Origin: JACVRW01 sp963746825
GTDB taxonomy: Bacteria > Actinomycetota > Thermoleophilia > Solirubrobacterales > Thermoleophilaceae
Direction of reading: 5' to 3'
Assembly: GCA_963746825.1 (NCBI GenBank)
Contig: CAVVCU010000010.1
Location: forward strand, 62,001-126,000
Length of the DNA: 64,000 nt
Shown piece by piece: positions 26,825 through 33,783 of this stretch. A program made the translations under genes and the position numbers. The notes beneath the pieces were generated by a model. It made no database searches, was not told where the DNA came from, and worked only from the letters and a program-made list of their open reading frames with translations. Position 1 is the stretch's first letter. Every line of letters starts with the position of its first letter.

Positions 26825-27155
26825 GGCTCTGCTCCTTCTGTCGTTGGATCAGCTCCTCGAACCTGTCGAGGCGCTCGTCCAGCATCCGCCGGTACATCTC
26901 CACCCACTCCTGCACATCCTCGAGGCGACGCGGCCCGAGGCTGCACTGGCGCGCCCGTCCCACCTTCTCGGTGGTCACGAGCCCGGCGGCCTCGAGCACG
27001 CGCACGTGCTTCTTCATTCCGGTGAGCGAGATCTCGAAGGGCTCCGCCAGCTCGCTGATGGTCGCGCTGCCGCGGCCGAGGCGTTCCAGCACGGCCCGGC
27101 GGGTCGGATCGGCGAGCGAGGCGAAGGTCCGGTCGATCTGTTGATACTGAACCAC
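26814..27155 (-). CDS. ArsR family transcription regulator
   Basis: Winged-helix repressor of 113 residues. The helix-turn-helix is in RTFASLADPTRRAVLERLGRG (about 9-29) plus ISELAEPFEISLTGMKKHVRVLEAAGL, and the wing is VTTEKVGRARQCSLGP. There are no metal-binding cysteine pairs as in ArsR or SmtB proper, so it probably senses an organic molecule or acts without a ligand. Start is GTG at 27155, which lies inside an 18-bp inverted repeat, pointing to autoregulation. It overlaps the SRPBCC gene by 11 bp. Confidence 0.9.
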   Translation of the reverse strand: MVQYQQIDRTFASLADPTRRAVLERLGRGSATISELAEPFEISLTGMKKHVRVLEAAGLVTTEKVGRARQCSLGPRRLEDVQEWVEMYRRMLDERLDRFEELIQRQKEQSHEQ

Positions 27156-27170
27156 TTGGTTCAGTTTAGC
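27147..27170 (-). promoter_or_regulatory. ArsR operator and likely -10 element over the start codon
   Basis: CTGAACCA-CT-TGGTTCAG is a perfect inverted repeat (27147-27164, arms of 8 bp) that contains the GTG start codon (27155-27153, minus strand). On the minus strand TAAACT (27168-27163) resembles a -10 box and would place the transcript start at or next to the GTG. This suggests a leaderless messenger and a repressor bound directly on the start site. Confidence 0.65.
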
Positions 27171-27189
27171 ACGGCCCTGCGAATCGCGG

Positions 27190-27849
27190 TCAGCCGGTGT
27201 CGGCTCGCCGCATCACCATCAGGCCCACGAGGCGGGACACGACCATCGCCACATAGGCCAGGCCGGCCAGTTGCTCCATCATCACCAGGCTGCGCGCGAA
27301 GGGCTTGACCGGCGTGACGTCGCTCAGGCCGGTGCTGGTGAGGGTGGTGAAGCTCAGGAAGAGCAGCTCCATCCAGGTGCGCTCGGCCTGGGGGTCGATG
27401 GCCGCGGTGAAGCTTTGCGGCGCGATGGCCTGGCAGACGATGTAGAGGTAGGCGAACGCCCAGGCCACGAGCGTGAAGGTGGCGCCCACGGCCCAGAGCT
27501 CGTCGCGGGTGATGTCGTGGTCGGCGACCATGTAGCCGATCAGCGCGCCGGCGGCGTAGAAGTAGAGCACCGCCTCGAGCGCGGAGGAGTAGGGAAGCAG
27601 CGCGTTGTCCCCGGTCACGGCCTGGATCAGCAGGAGGACGGTCGCGGGGGCGCCGAGCAGCACGCCGAACCAGGTGGAGGCGGTCGAACTGCGCACGGCC
27701 AGCACGACGAGGCCGAGGATGGCGATGCCGAAGACGCTGAACAGCGCGCGGCCCACGGCGTTGCCCTCCATGAACGGGTAGAGCAGCACCGCTCCCAGCT
27801 GGGCGACCAGGAGGACGGCCGAGGGCTGTCGCTGGATGGTGCGCAGCAC
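27190..27849 (-). CDS. Ion channel family membrane protein (two-TM pore type)
   Basis: Protein of 219 residues with about five to six hydrophobic segments. Two putative pore-lining helices flank a P-loop: WMELLFLSFTTLTSTGLSD (about 160-178) with TSTGLSD in the place of the canonical TVGYGD of potassium channels. The final helix is LAGLAYVAMVVSRLVGLMV. The layout fits the bacterial ion channel family. The altered filter means that potassium selectivity cannot be assumed. Start is GTG at 27849. Confidence 0.75.
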   Translation of the reverse strand: MLRTIQRQPSAVLLVAQLGAVLLYPFMEGNAVGRALFSVFGIAILGLVVLAVRSSTASTWFGVLLGAPATVLLLIQAVTGDNALLPYSSALEAVLYFYAAGALIGYMVADHDITRDELWAVGATFTLVAWAFAYLYIVCQAIAPQSFTAAIDPQAERTWMELLFLSFTTLTSTGLSDVTPVKPFARSLVMMEQLAGLAYVAMVVSRLVGLMVMRRADTG

Positions 27850-27918
27850 GGCGCCAAGTTAGCCCCCGTGCCGGTCGCTGCCCGTTCGCGGAGGGGACCG
27901 AGCGGCGATACTTCCGCC

Positions 27919-28311
27919 GTGACCGAGCGCAATGTCCTGGGTGGCGAGCTCGAGGCCTGCGGCGTCGAGCCTCTCACCGGTTTCTTCCGCGACGGGTGCT
28001 GCCGCACCGGTCCTGAGGATCGCGGAAGCCACACGATCTGCGCGGTGGTGACCGCCGAGTTCCTCGAGCACCAGCGCCGCATCGGCAACGACCTCACCAC
28101 CCCGATGCCCCAGTACCGCTTCCCCGGCCTGCGCCCCGGCGACCGCTGGTGCGTGACCGCGGTCAACTGGTTGCGCGCACACCACGACGGAGCGGCGGCG
28201 TGGGTGGTCCTGGCCTCGACCCACGAACGGGCCCTGGAGAGTGTGCCGCTGGCGGCGCTGCGCGAGCACGCCGTGGACGTACCGGCGGACCCGAGCGCGC
28301 TGGGAGAGTGA
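27919..28311 (+). CDS. DUF2237 family protein
   Basis: Protein of 130 residues from GTG at 27919. It holds NVLGGELEACGVEPLTGFFRDG, then CCRTGPEDRGSHTICAVVT and FLEHQRRIGNDLTTP, ending with FPGLRPGDRWCVTAVNW. These are hallmark stretches of DUF2237, which has conserved cysteines. The family has no established biochemical function. The reading frame extends much further upstream without a stop, but that part is antisense to the channel gene and is rejected. Confidence 0.88.
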   Translation: MTERNVLGGELEACGVEPLTGFFRDGCCRTGPEDRGSHTICAVVTAEFLEHQRRIGNDLTTPMPQYRFPGLRPGDRWCVTAVNWLRAHHDGAAAWVVLASTHERALESVPLAALREHAVDVPADPSALGE

Positions 28312-28330
28312 GCTCGGGCAGAATGCGCCC

Positions 28331-28681
28331 GTGCCCTCGTACGCAGTCAACGACAAGGCCGTGGCCCACGCCCGGCAGCTCATCGATGCCCGCCAGTACG
28401 TGCTCGACAGCGACTGGGGCGACGATCAGCCCGGCGCCAAGGCGGAGAACGCGTTCCTGGAGACGCACTCCTGGGACGAATACGCCGCGTGGCATCTCGG
28501 GCTCACCGAGGGCGCCACGGACGAGACCAAGGCGCGCTATGGCTTCGTCTACGGCGACTTCCGGCGCATCCACCGGAGTGGCCTGATCGCCTGTCATTAC
28601 CGGGCCGCCGAGTGGCGCCACAAGGCGGTGGAGCTGGCCGCCCACGAGCTGCTGCAGCTGCTGGACAAGAAGAGCGCCTGA
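28331..28681 (+). CDS. Conserved hypothetical protein
   Basis: Protein of 116 residues from GTG at 28331, 19 bp after the DUF2237 gene. It has AVAHARQLIDARQYVLDSDWG, the tryptophan-rich HSWDEYAAWHLGLTEGA, then KARYGFVYGDFRRIHRSGL and ends AAHELLQLLDKKSA. It looks like a compact helical cytoplasmic protein with many conserved aromatic residues. Similar small proteins occur in actinobacteria, but I cannot name a function. Confidence 0.75.
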   Translation: MPSYAVNDKAVAHARQLIDARQYVLDSDWGDDQPGAKAENAFLETHSWDEYAAWHLGLTEGATDETKARYGFVYGDFRRIHRSGLIACHYRAAEWRHKAVELAAHELLQLLDKKSA

Positions 28682-28684
28682 AGG

Positions 28685-29572
28685 ATGCGCGTCGGGATCC
28701 AGCTGCCCGAGGTCGAGCGCGAGGTGCGCTGGCCCGAGTTCGCGGCCATCGCTCGCGCGGCCGAGACGGGCGGGTTCGACTCGATCTGGGTGCCGGATCA
28801 CCTCCTCTACCGAGGCGATGGGCGCCCCGAGCGCGGACCGTGGGAGGCATGGACGCTCCTGTCGGCGCTGGCCGCGGTGACCGAGCGCGTGGGGCTCGGC
28901 TCCCTGGTGGCCTGTGCGAGCTTCCACCCGCCCGGTCTCCTGGCCAAGATGGCGGCCACGGTCGCCGAGGTGAGCGCGGGGCGATTCGTGCTGGGCCTCG
29001 GCGCCGGCTGGAACGAGGACGAGTACCGCGCCTTCGGCCTGCCCTACGACCGGCGGGTGTCGCGCTTCGAGGAGTCCTTCACCATCGTTCGCACGCTGCT
29101 GGCGGGGGAGCGGGCGACGCTCGCGGGGCGCTTCTGGCAGGCCGACGATGCCGTGCTCCTGCCCATGCCCGTCGAGTCCCCGCCGCTCATGATCGGCAGC
29201 AACGGGCCGCGCATGCTCGCCATCGCGCTCCCCCACGTCGACGCGTGGAACAGCTGGTACGAGGACTTCGGAAACACCCCGGACGGCTTCGCCCGGCTCA
29301 ACGAGCGGATCAGCTCGGCCGCCCGTGAGGCCGGGCGCGATCCGGCCGAGATCGAGCGCAGCGCCTGTGTGCTCGTGCGCCTCGACGCCGACTCCGCCGA
29401 GCGTCCGCAGTCCACCGACGCGCCGGCGCTCCACGGCTCGCCGGAACGGATCGCGGCCACGCTGCGGGAGTTCGGCGAGGCCGGCGCCGACGAGGTGATC
29501 GTCGTCGCGGACCCCATCACCGAGCGCTCGGTCCAAGAGCTCGCCGAGGTCGTGGGCGCGATTGCGGGATAG
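28685..29572 (+). CDS. LLM class flavin-dependent (probably F420) oxidoreductase
   Basis: Luciferase-like TIM-barrel monooxygenase or dehydrogenase of 295 residues. It starts RVGIQLPEVEREVRWPEF and continues AAETGGFDSIWVPDHLLY, the usual first beta-alpha units. FVLGLGAGWNEDEYRAFG follows, then RVSRFEESFTIVRTLL and LMIGSNGPRMLAIALPHVDAWN. This set is typical of F420-dependent members in actinobacteria, though FMN use is possible. It starts four bases after the preceding stop, so co-transcription is likely. Confidence 0.88.
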   Translation: MRVGIQLPEVEREVRWPEFAAIARAAETGGFDSIWVPDHLLYRGDGRPERGPWEAWTLLSALAAVTERVGLGSLVACASFHPPGLLAKMAATVAEVSAGRFVLGLGAGWNEDEYRAFGLPYDRRVSRFEESFTIVRTLLAGERATLAGRFWQADDAVLLPMPVESPPLMIGSNGPRMLAIALPHVDAWNSWYEDFGNTPDGFARLNERISSAAREAGRDPAEIERSACVLVRLDADSAERPQSTDAPALHGSPERIAATLREFGEAGADEVIVVADPITERSVQELAEVVGAIAG

Positions 29573-29604
29573 TGCTCGACACCACCAGGCGAAAAGGAGA
29601 GAGC

Positions 29605-29976
29605 ATGGGCCAGCCGGTAGTGCATTTCGAGGTCATCGGGAAGGATCCGGCGGCGCTGCAGAGCTACTACTCGGAGCTCTTCGGCTGGGAGATCGACGCC
29701 GACAACCCGATGAAGTACGGGACCGTTCAGCGCGAGGGGAACACCAATCCGGACGGGGTAGGGATCGGCGGGGGCGTCGGAGCGGGCCCTGAGGGCTACG
29801 ACGGCCACGTGACCTTCTACGTCGAGGTTCCCGACGTCGAGGCGGCGCTGGCGCAGGCCGAGAGTCTCGGTGGCACGCGGATGATGGGCCCGGACGAGCC
29901 CATGGAGGGGGTCGAGATCGGCATGTTCAGCGACCCCGAGGGACACGCCGTCGGAGTGGTGCGGACCGCTTCCTGA
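29605..29976 (+). CDS. VOC family protein
   Basis: Protein of 123 residues with two VOC modules: VVHFEVIGKDPAALQSYYSE ... LFGWEI at the start and MEGVEIGMFSDPEGHAVGVV at the end, where His and Glu would be metal ligands. ATG at 29605 has AAAGGAGAG just upstream, so it is preferred over the ORF start 33 bases earlier. It resembles CFP-30-like and glyoxalase-like proteins. Substrate is unknown. Confidence 0.88.
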   Translation: MGQPVVHFEVIGKDPAALQSYYSELFGWEIDADNPMKYGTVQREGNTNPDGVGIGGGVGAGPEGYDGHVTFYVEVPDVEAALAQAESLGGTRMMGPDEPMEGVEIGMFSDPEGHAVGVVRTAS

Positions 29977-30001
29977 GCGAGGGCCGCGCTAGCCTCGGGG
30001 C

Positions 30002-30286
30002 ATGTGCCGCAACATCCGCCAGCTACACAACTTCGAGCCACCCGCAACCACTGAGGAGATCCGCTCCGCCGCGCTGCAGTACGTGCGCAAGATCAGCGGC
30101 TCCAGCAAGCCCTCGCAGGCCAACACCGAGGCCTTCGAGCGCGCCGTCGACGCCGTCGCGGCGGTGTCCGAGCGCCTGCTGGACGAGCTGGTGACCGCGG
30201 CGCCGCCCAAGGACCGCGAGGTCGAGGCGGCCAAGGCGCGCGCCCGCAGCGCCCAGCGCTACGCGGGAGCCGCGGCCGGCGGATAG
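30002..30286 (+). CDS. DUF2277 family protein
   Basis: Protein of 94 residues starting MCRNIRQLHNFEPPAT, the invariant opening of DUF2277. EEIRSAALQYVRKISGSSKPS and a long amphipathic helix follow, then LLDELVTAAPPKDREVEAAKAR. It is a small helical cytoplasmic protein; the family is of unknown function and common in actinobacteria. It has its own ATG at 30002, 25 bp after the VOC gene. Confidence 0.93.
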   Translation: MCRNIRQLHNFEPPATTEEIRSAALQYVRKISGSSKPSQANTEAFERAVDAVAAVSERLLDELVTAAPPKDREVEAAKARARSAQRYAGAAAGG

Positions 30287-30317
30287 GAGGTGGCTACGCT
30301 GGGGTGGGCAGCCGCTT

Positions 30318-30557
30318 ATGCCCTTCCTGGCCTACATCCACGCCCAGGAGCCGGAACCCGAGCCGGAGAGGCGGCCCTGGGAGCCCAACTGGAAGTTCTG
30401 GCGCTGGATCGTGGCCGCGGCGTTCGTCACCTACGGCGCCACCTACACCGACGGCGCCATCGGCGTCCTGCTGGTGATGGTGATCTTCGCGCTGGTCTGC
30501 CGGGCGCTGCTCGAGCTGATGCCCGACGGCGACGGCCTGCGCGACTACCACCAGTGA
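30318..30557 (+). CDS. Small membrane protein of unknown function
   Basis: Protein of 79 residues. The N-terminal 27 residues are rich in Pro, Glu and Arg (EPEPEPERRPWEPNWKFWRW) and are probably cytoplasmic. Two hydrophobic stretches follow (IVAAAFVTYGATYTDG and AIGVLLVMVIFALVCRALL), then a short polar tail. Its last base is next to the stop of the convergent cupin gene. No family recognised. Confidence 0.65.
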   Translation: MPFLAYIHAQEPEPEPERRPWEPNWKFWRWIVAAAFVTYGATYTDGAIGVLLVMVIFALVCRALLELMPDGDGLRDYHQ

Positions 30558-30953
30558 TCAGTCCGGCCAGAAGCCGTCGACCGTCTCCACGTCGCCGCGC
30601 GGGTCCTCGGTGCGGACCGAGCACATGATCAGCACCGCGTCGTCGGGCCCCTCGTTCCACACCGAGCGAAGCACGTGCGGGGCGATCCGCACGAGGGTGC
30701 CCTCGCCGAGCTCCATCACCTCGTCCTCGATCTTGAACTCGAGCGTGCCGGAGGCCACGAAGTAGATCTCCTCCGCGGTGAGGTGGCGGTGGCCGTAGCC
30801 GCCCTTGCCCCCGGTGCCCGCCGGCATGCGGCGCCAGGTGAAGGCCACCTGCTCGTTGCCCAGATCCGAGGCGGCGCTCATGCGCATCTCGCCCGGATAG
30901 TCGCCCAGGACGTCGGGGATCTCCTCCAGCTTCTTGACGGTCCAGTCGGCCAT
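30558..30953 (-). CDS. Cupin domain protein
   Basis: Protein of 131 residues with a single cupin barrel. The first metal motif is YGHRHLTAEEIYFVASG, with His, His and Glu ligands, and the second is VRIAPHVLRSVWNEGP with His. The start is ATG at 30953. It lies 14 bp downstream of the M23 peptidase stop and could be in one transcript with it. Substrate unknown. Confidence 0.85.
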   Translation of the reverse strand: MADWTVKKLEEIPDVLGDYPGEMRMSAASDLGNEQVAFTWRRMPAGTGGKGGYGHRHLTAEEIYFVASGTLEFKIEDEVMELGEGTLVRIAPHVLRSVWNEGPDDAVLIMCSVRTEDPRGDVETVDGFWPD

Positions 30954-30967
30954 GTCGAGACAAGAGG

Positions 30968-32164
30968 TTACGACCAGCTGTCCCAGGCCTCCAGCGACGG
31001 GAGCGGGTCGAACGGCTTGCCGCCGTCGTACCAGCCCGGCTTGTTCCACAGCTCGAAGTGCAGGTGGCAGCCGCGGGCGTTGCCGGTCTCTCCCACTGCG
31101 CCGATCACCTGGCCGGTGTAGACGCGGTCGCCGGTCCGGAACGGAGAGGGCTCGGCGAGGTGCATGTAGACGTAGTCGACCTGCGTGCCGGCGCCGTCGA
31201 TCACCAGGTAGTTGCCCGCCGCGGCGTGAAACTGCTTGAACTGCACACGCCCGCCGCGGGCGGCGACCATCGGCGTTCCGCACTTGGCGAACACGTCGTG
31301 GCCCTGGTGGGAGTGTCCCGCGCGCCCCGAGCCGAAGTCGGCCTCCGCGCCCCCGAAGTCGTGCTTGCCGCGAACCGGGAAGATGTGGTCGTAGAGGTCG
31401 AAGGCGTCGCGCTCGAGGTCGTCGGTCTGGGCGCTGTGCGCCGCCGCGCCGGTGGCCGAGGCGGCGGTGAGGCGGAATGCGTACCGGCCCGGCTTGGCCG
31501 CCACCCCGTCCACGCGGCCGTCCCAGGACACGCTCTGGACCTCGCCCGCCGCCAGCGGGTCCGGCGTCCAGCTCATCACCGCCAGGCCGTCGGACGCGCG
31601 CACGAGCTGGACGGTCAGTGCCGACGCCGACGCGCCCGACACCCGATAGGAGAAGGTGACCGCCGGCCGCGCCCCCACGAAGGCGCGCGTGCGGCTGGTG
31701 CCGGTCTCCACGGCCGGGGCACCGGCGTCGTGGGGCCCGGGCACGGGGCTGAGCACGGGATTAGGGGTGGGCGGGGGTGGGGGCAGGATGGCCACGGGCA
31801 TCGTGGGCGGGGATTCGCCGCCCTCGGCGGTGGCCACGGTCAGCGGTCCGGTGACCGCGCCCGCCGGCACGCGAGCCTTCGTGCGGCTGTCGGAGCCGGA
31901 GCTGACGGCCACGGCCTGGTCGTCGCCCTGTCCAAAGCTGCCGTGAAACACGACCTCCTCGGCCGAGCCGAGCTCGCTGCCGGTGATCTTCAGCAGGCTT
32001 CCGCTCTGTGCGCGCTTGTGGCTGGCGCAGTCGCGTACGCAGACCACCTTCTCGATCTTGGGTTCCGCGAGGTAGACGCCGCCGCCCCCGGAGTCGGGCG
32101 CCTGCGCCGCCGCGCTGGGCGCGAATGCGCAGCTCAGCAGGGCGAATGCGCCTAGGCGGCGCAC
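30968..32164 (-). CDS. Secreted M23 (LytM-type) peptidoglycan endopeptidase with Ig/IPT-like regions
   Basis: Zinc endopeptidase that cuts peptidoglycan cross-bridges outside the cell. GTG at 32164 gives a 398-residue protein with a compact signal peptide (RRLGAFALLSCAFAPSAAAQ); a TTG at 32188 would add eight residues. The middle has IPT/TIG-like strands (LLKITGSELGSAEEVVF) and a proline-rich linker (ILPPPPPTPNP), then a FlgD-like beta region (SVSWDGRVDGVAAKPGRYAFRL). The catalytic domain at the C-terminus has GHSHQGHDVFAKCGTP and GCHLHFELW, the two LytM metal motifs. It is divergent from rplM. Confidence 0.9.
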   Translation of the reverse strand: MRRLGAFALLSCAFAPSAAAQAPDSGGGGVYLAEPKIEKVVCVRDCASHKRAQSGSLLKITGSELGSAEEVVFHGSFGQGDDQAVAVSSGSDSRTKARVPAGAVTGPLTVATAEGGESPPTMPVAILPPPPPTPNPVLSPVPGPHDAGAPAVETGTSRTRAFVGARPAVTFSYRVSGASASALTVQLVRASDGLAVMSWTPDPLAAGEVQSVSWDGRVDGVAAKPGRYAFRLTAASATGAAAHSAQTDDLERDAFDLYDHIFPVRGKHDFGGAEADFGSGRAGHSHQGHDVFAKCGTPMVAARGGRVQFKQFHAAAGNYLVIDGAGTQVDYVYMHLAEPSPFRTGDRVYTGQVIGAVGETGNARGCHLHFELWNKPGWYDGGKPFDPLPSLEAWDSWS

Positions 32165-32462
32165 AGCGACACGGCGATTGTCTCGCAACCTCTTCCGGCC
32201 TCTCTCTTCCTCGCGGCCTACGGGGTTAGCTGACGGGCTCGCGCCGAAAGAGCGGCGCTACCACCGGGACAATCCGGTCGATTCGCCCCTCGGAGACCTC
32301 TTTCGACAGTCTCCGAACGGTTCCCCCGCTCCCCTCGGGACCCGGCTCGTGACCGTCGGGGATTCGGCAGGCTCTGTAAGGGCGGGCACTATATACCCCC
32401 TCGCGGCGCAAACCGATCTCTACACTGGTCGTCCGGCCGCCGGGGGGCGGTCGAGCTATGTC
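32165..32462. promoter_or_regulatory. rplM leader and divergent promoter region
   Basis: About 300 bases without a gene between the divergent M23 gene and rplM. A perfect 7-bp inverted repeat, CGGAGAC (32291-32297) and GTCTCCG (32309-32315), can form a hairpin with an 11-base loop. Two AT-rich spots stand out: TATATA at 32390-32395 and TACACT at 32421-32426, the latter fitting a -10 hexamer for rplM. No good -35 box is seen. A ribosomal protein leader that controls rplM-rpsI is possible, but no known leader motif is recognised. Confidence 0.4.
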
Positions 32463-32897
32463 ATGAAGACCTACGTGGCCACACCACTCACGCGCGAGCG
32501 CAACTGGCTCGTCGTCGACGCGACCGGGCAGACGCTCGGCCGCCTCGCCACGCAGATCGCGGATGCATTGCGCGGCAAGCGCAAGCCCACCTACACCCCG
32601 CACGTGGACACCGGGGACTTCGTGATCGTGGTCAACGCCGAGAAGATCGCCGTGACGGGCAAGAAGCGCGAGGAGAAGCGCTACTACCGGCACTCGGGCT
32701 ACCCCGGAGGCCTGCGCAGCCGCAGCCTGGGTGAGATGCTCGATCGCCGGCCCGAAGAGGTCATCCGCCACGCCGTGAAGGGCATGCTGCCCCGCACCCG
32801 CCTCGGTCGCGCCCAGATGCGCAAGCTGAAGGTCTACGCCGGGCCCGACCACCCCCACGCCGCCCAGAAGCCCGAGCCGATGGAGGTTGCAGCCTGA
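32463..32897 (+). CDS. rplM: 50S ribosomal protein L13
   Basis: Large-subunit protein of 144 residues, the usual length. It begins MKTYVATPLTRERNWLVVDA with GQTLGRLATQIADALRGK, then TPHVDTGDFVIVVNAEKIAVTG and YRHSGYPGGL. It ends with AVKGMLPRTRLGRAQMRKLKVYAG. The ATG at 32463 is the family start. The stop overlaps the rpsI start (TGATG). Order rplM-rpsI-glmM is common in actinobacteria. Confidence 0.97.
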   Translation: MKTYVATPLTRERNWLVVDATGQTLGRLATQIADALRGKRKPTYTPHVDTGDFVIVVNAEKIAVTGKKREEKRYYRHSGYPGGLRSRSLGEMLDRRPEEVIRHAVKGMLPRTRLGRAQMRKLKVYAGPDHPHAAQKPEPMEVAA

Positions 32898-33748
32898 TGT
32901 TCGCCGAAGAGCGCGACGAGTCTCGCCCGGACGAGGAGCCAAGCCCGCCCGAGGAGGACACGCCCGCAGCCGAGGAGGTCGGGCCGGAGATCGAGGGCGC
33001 CGAGGAGCTGGCCGCCGCCGGTACGGAGGCCGCGCCCGAGGCCGAGCCTGAGCCGGCCCCCGAGCCTGAGTCGGCACCCGAGTCTGAGTCGGCACCCGAG
33101 TCTGAGCAGGCACCCGAGCCCGAGCCCGAGCGCCGTCCCGCCCCCGCCGCGCGCGAAGGCGCCGCCGGCGAGGAGGAGGTCATTCCGGGCATGCACCTGG
33201 AGCCCGACCTGGTGCTCGAGGAGGCCGCGCCCCAGGAGAGCGAGTTCGGCGCCTACGGCGAGGAGGAGGGCGACGCCCCGGGCGAGGCCACGCCGGAGGG
33301 CTCCGACGAGGCTCCCACGGAGCCCGAGGAGGTGGCGCTGACCCCTCTCGATCTCGCGGCCGACGCTCGCTACCGCGCCACCGGCAAGCGCAAGCGGGCG
33401 GTCGCCCGCGTGATTCTCAAGCCGGGCGAGGGCACCTACAGCGTCAACGGACGCCATCTCGACGAGTACTTCCCGCGCGTACGCCTCCAGAGGACGGCCA
33501 CCCAGCCGCTCGAGGCCACGGGCAACAGCTCGCGCATGGACGTGGTCGCCCGTATCCACGGCGGCGGCACCGCCGCCCAGGCCACCGCCCTTCGTCACGG
33601 CATCGCCCGTGCGCTGGTCGAAGCCGATCCCGCGCTGCGCAGCGAGCTCAAGCGCCGCGGGTACCTCACGCGCGACCCGCGTGTGAAGGAACGCAAGAAG
33701 GCAGGCCTCAAGAAGGCGCGTAAGCGGCCGCAGTTCTCCAAGCGCTAG
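32897..33748 (+). CDS. rpsI: 30S ribosomal protein S9 with long acidic N-terminal extension
   Basis: The last 130 residues are a normal S9 (RYRATGKRKRAVARVILKPG ... VNGRHLDEYF ... GGGTAAQATALRHGIARAL, ending RKRPQFSKR, the tail that reaches the P site). Before them lie about 150 residues that are nearly all Glu, Pro, Ala, Ser and Asp, including a six-residue repeat near 50-75. The ATG at 32897 overlaps the rplM stop, and no better start exists near the S9 domain in this frame. Shorter extensions are known in actinobacterial S9, but this one doubles the protein and is strongly acidic. Its function is unknown. Confidence 0.9.
   Translation: MFAEERDESRPDEEPSPPEEDTPAAEEVGPEIEGAEELAAAGTEAAPEAEPEPAPEPESAPESESAPESEQAPEPEPERRPAPAAREGAAGEEEVIPGMHLEPDLVLEEAAPQESEFGAYGEEEGDAPGEATPEGSDEAPTEPEEVALTPLDLAADARYRATGKRKRAVARVILKPGEGTYSVNGRHLDEYFPRVRLQRTATQPLEATGNSSRMDVVARIHGGGTAAQATALRHGIARALVEADPALRSELKRRGYLTRDPRVKERKKAGLKKARKRPQFSKR
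33047..33118 (+). repeat. Four 18-bp tandem repeats in the rpsI extension
   Basis: Units 33047-33064, 33065-33082, 33083-33100 and 33101-33118 encode PEPAPE, PESAPE, SESAPE and SEQAPE. Units two and three differ at one base. The repeat has kept the reading frame, and its length may vary between strains. Confidence 0.85.
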
Positions 33749-33750
33749 CC

Positions 33751-33771
33751 CACGCCGTGGCCGGCGGCGTG
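33751..33771 (+). terminator. Hairpin after rpsI
   Basis: CACGCCG (33751-33757) and CGGCGTG (33765-33771) form a perfect 7-bp stem with a 7-base loop, two bases after the rpsI stop. There is no T-tract. Two upstream GTG candidates for glmM (33757 and 33769) fall within it, which argues for the later glmM start. Confidence 0.4.
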
Positions 33772-33783
33772 CCCGAGGGGAGC

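Noticed and set aside
27271..27918. Long upstream extension of the DUF2237 frame
   Set aside because: It is antisense to the ion channel gene; the DUF2237 homology begins at GTG 27919.
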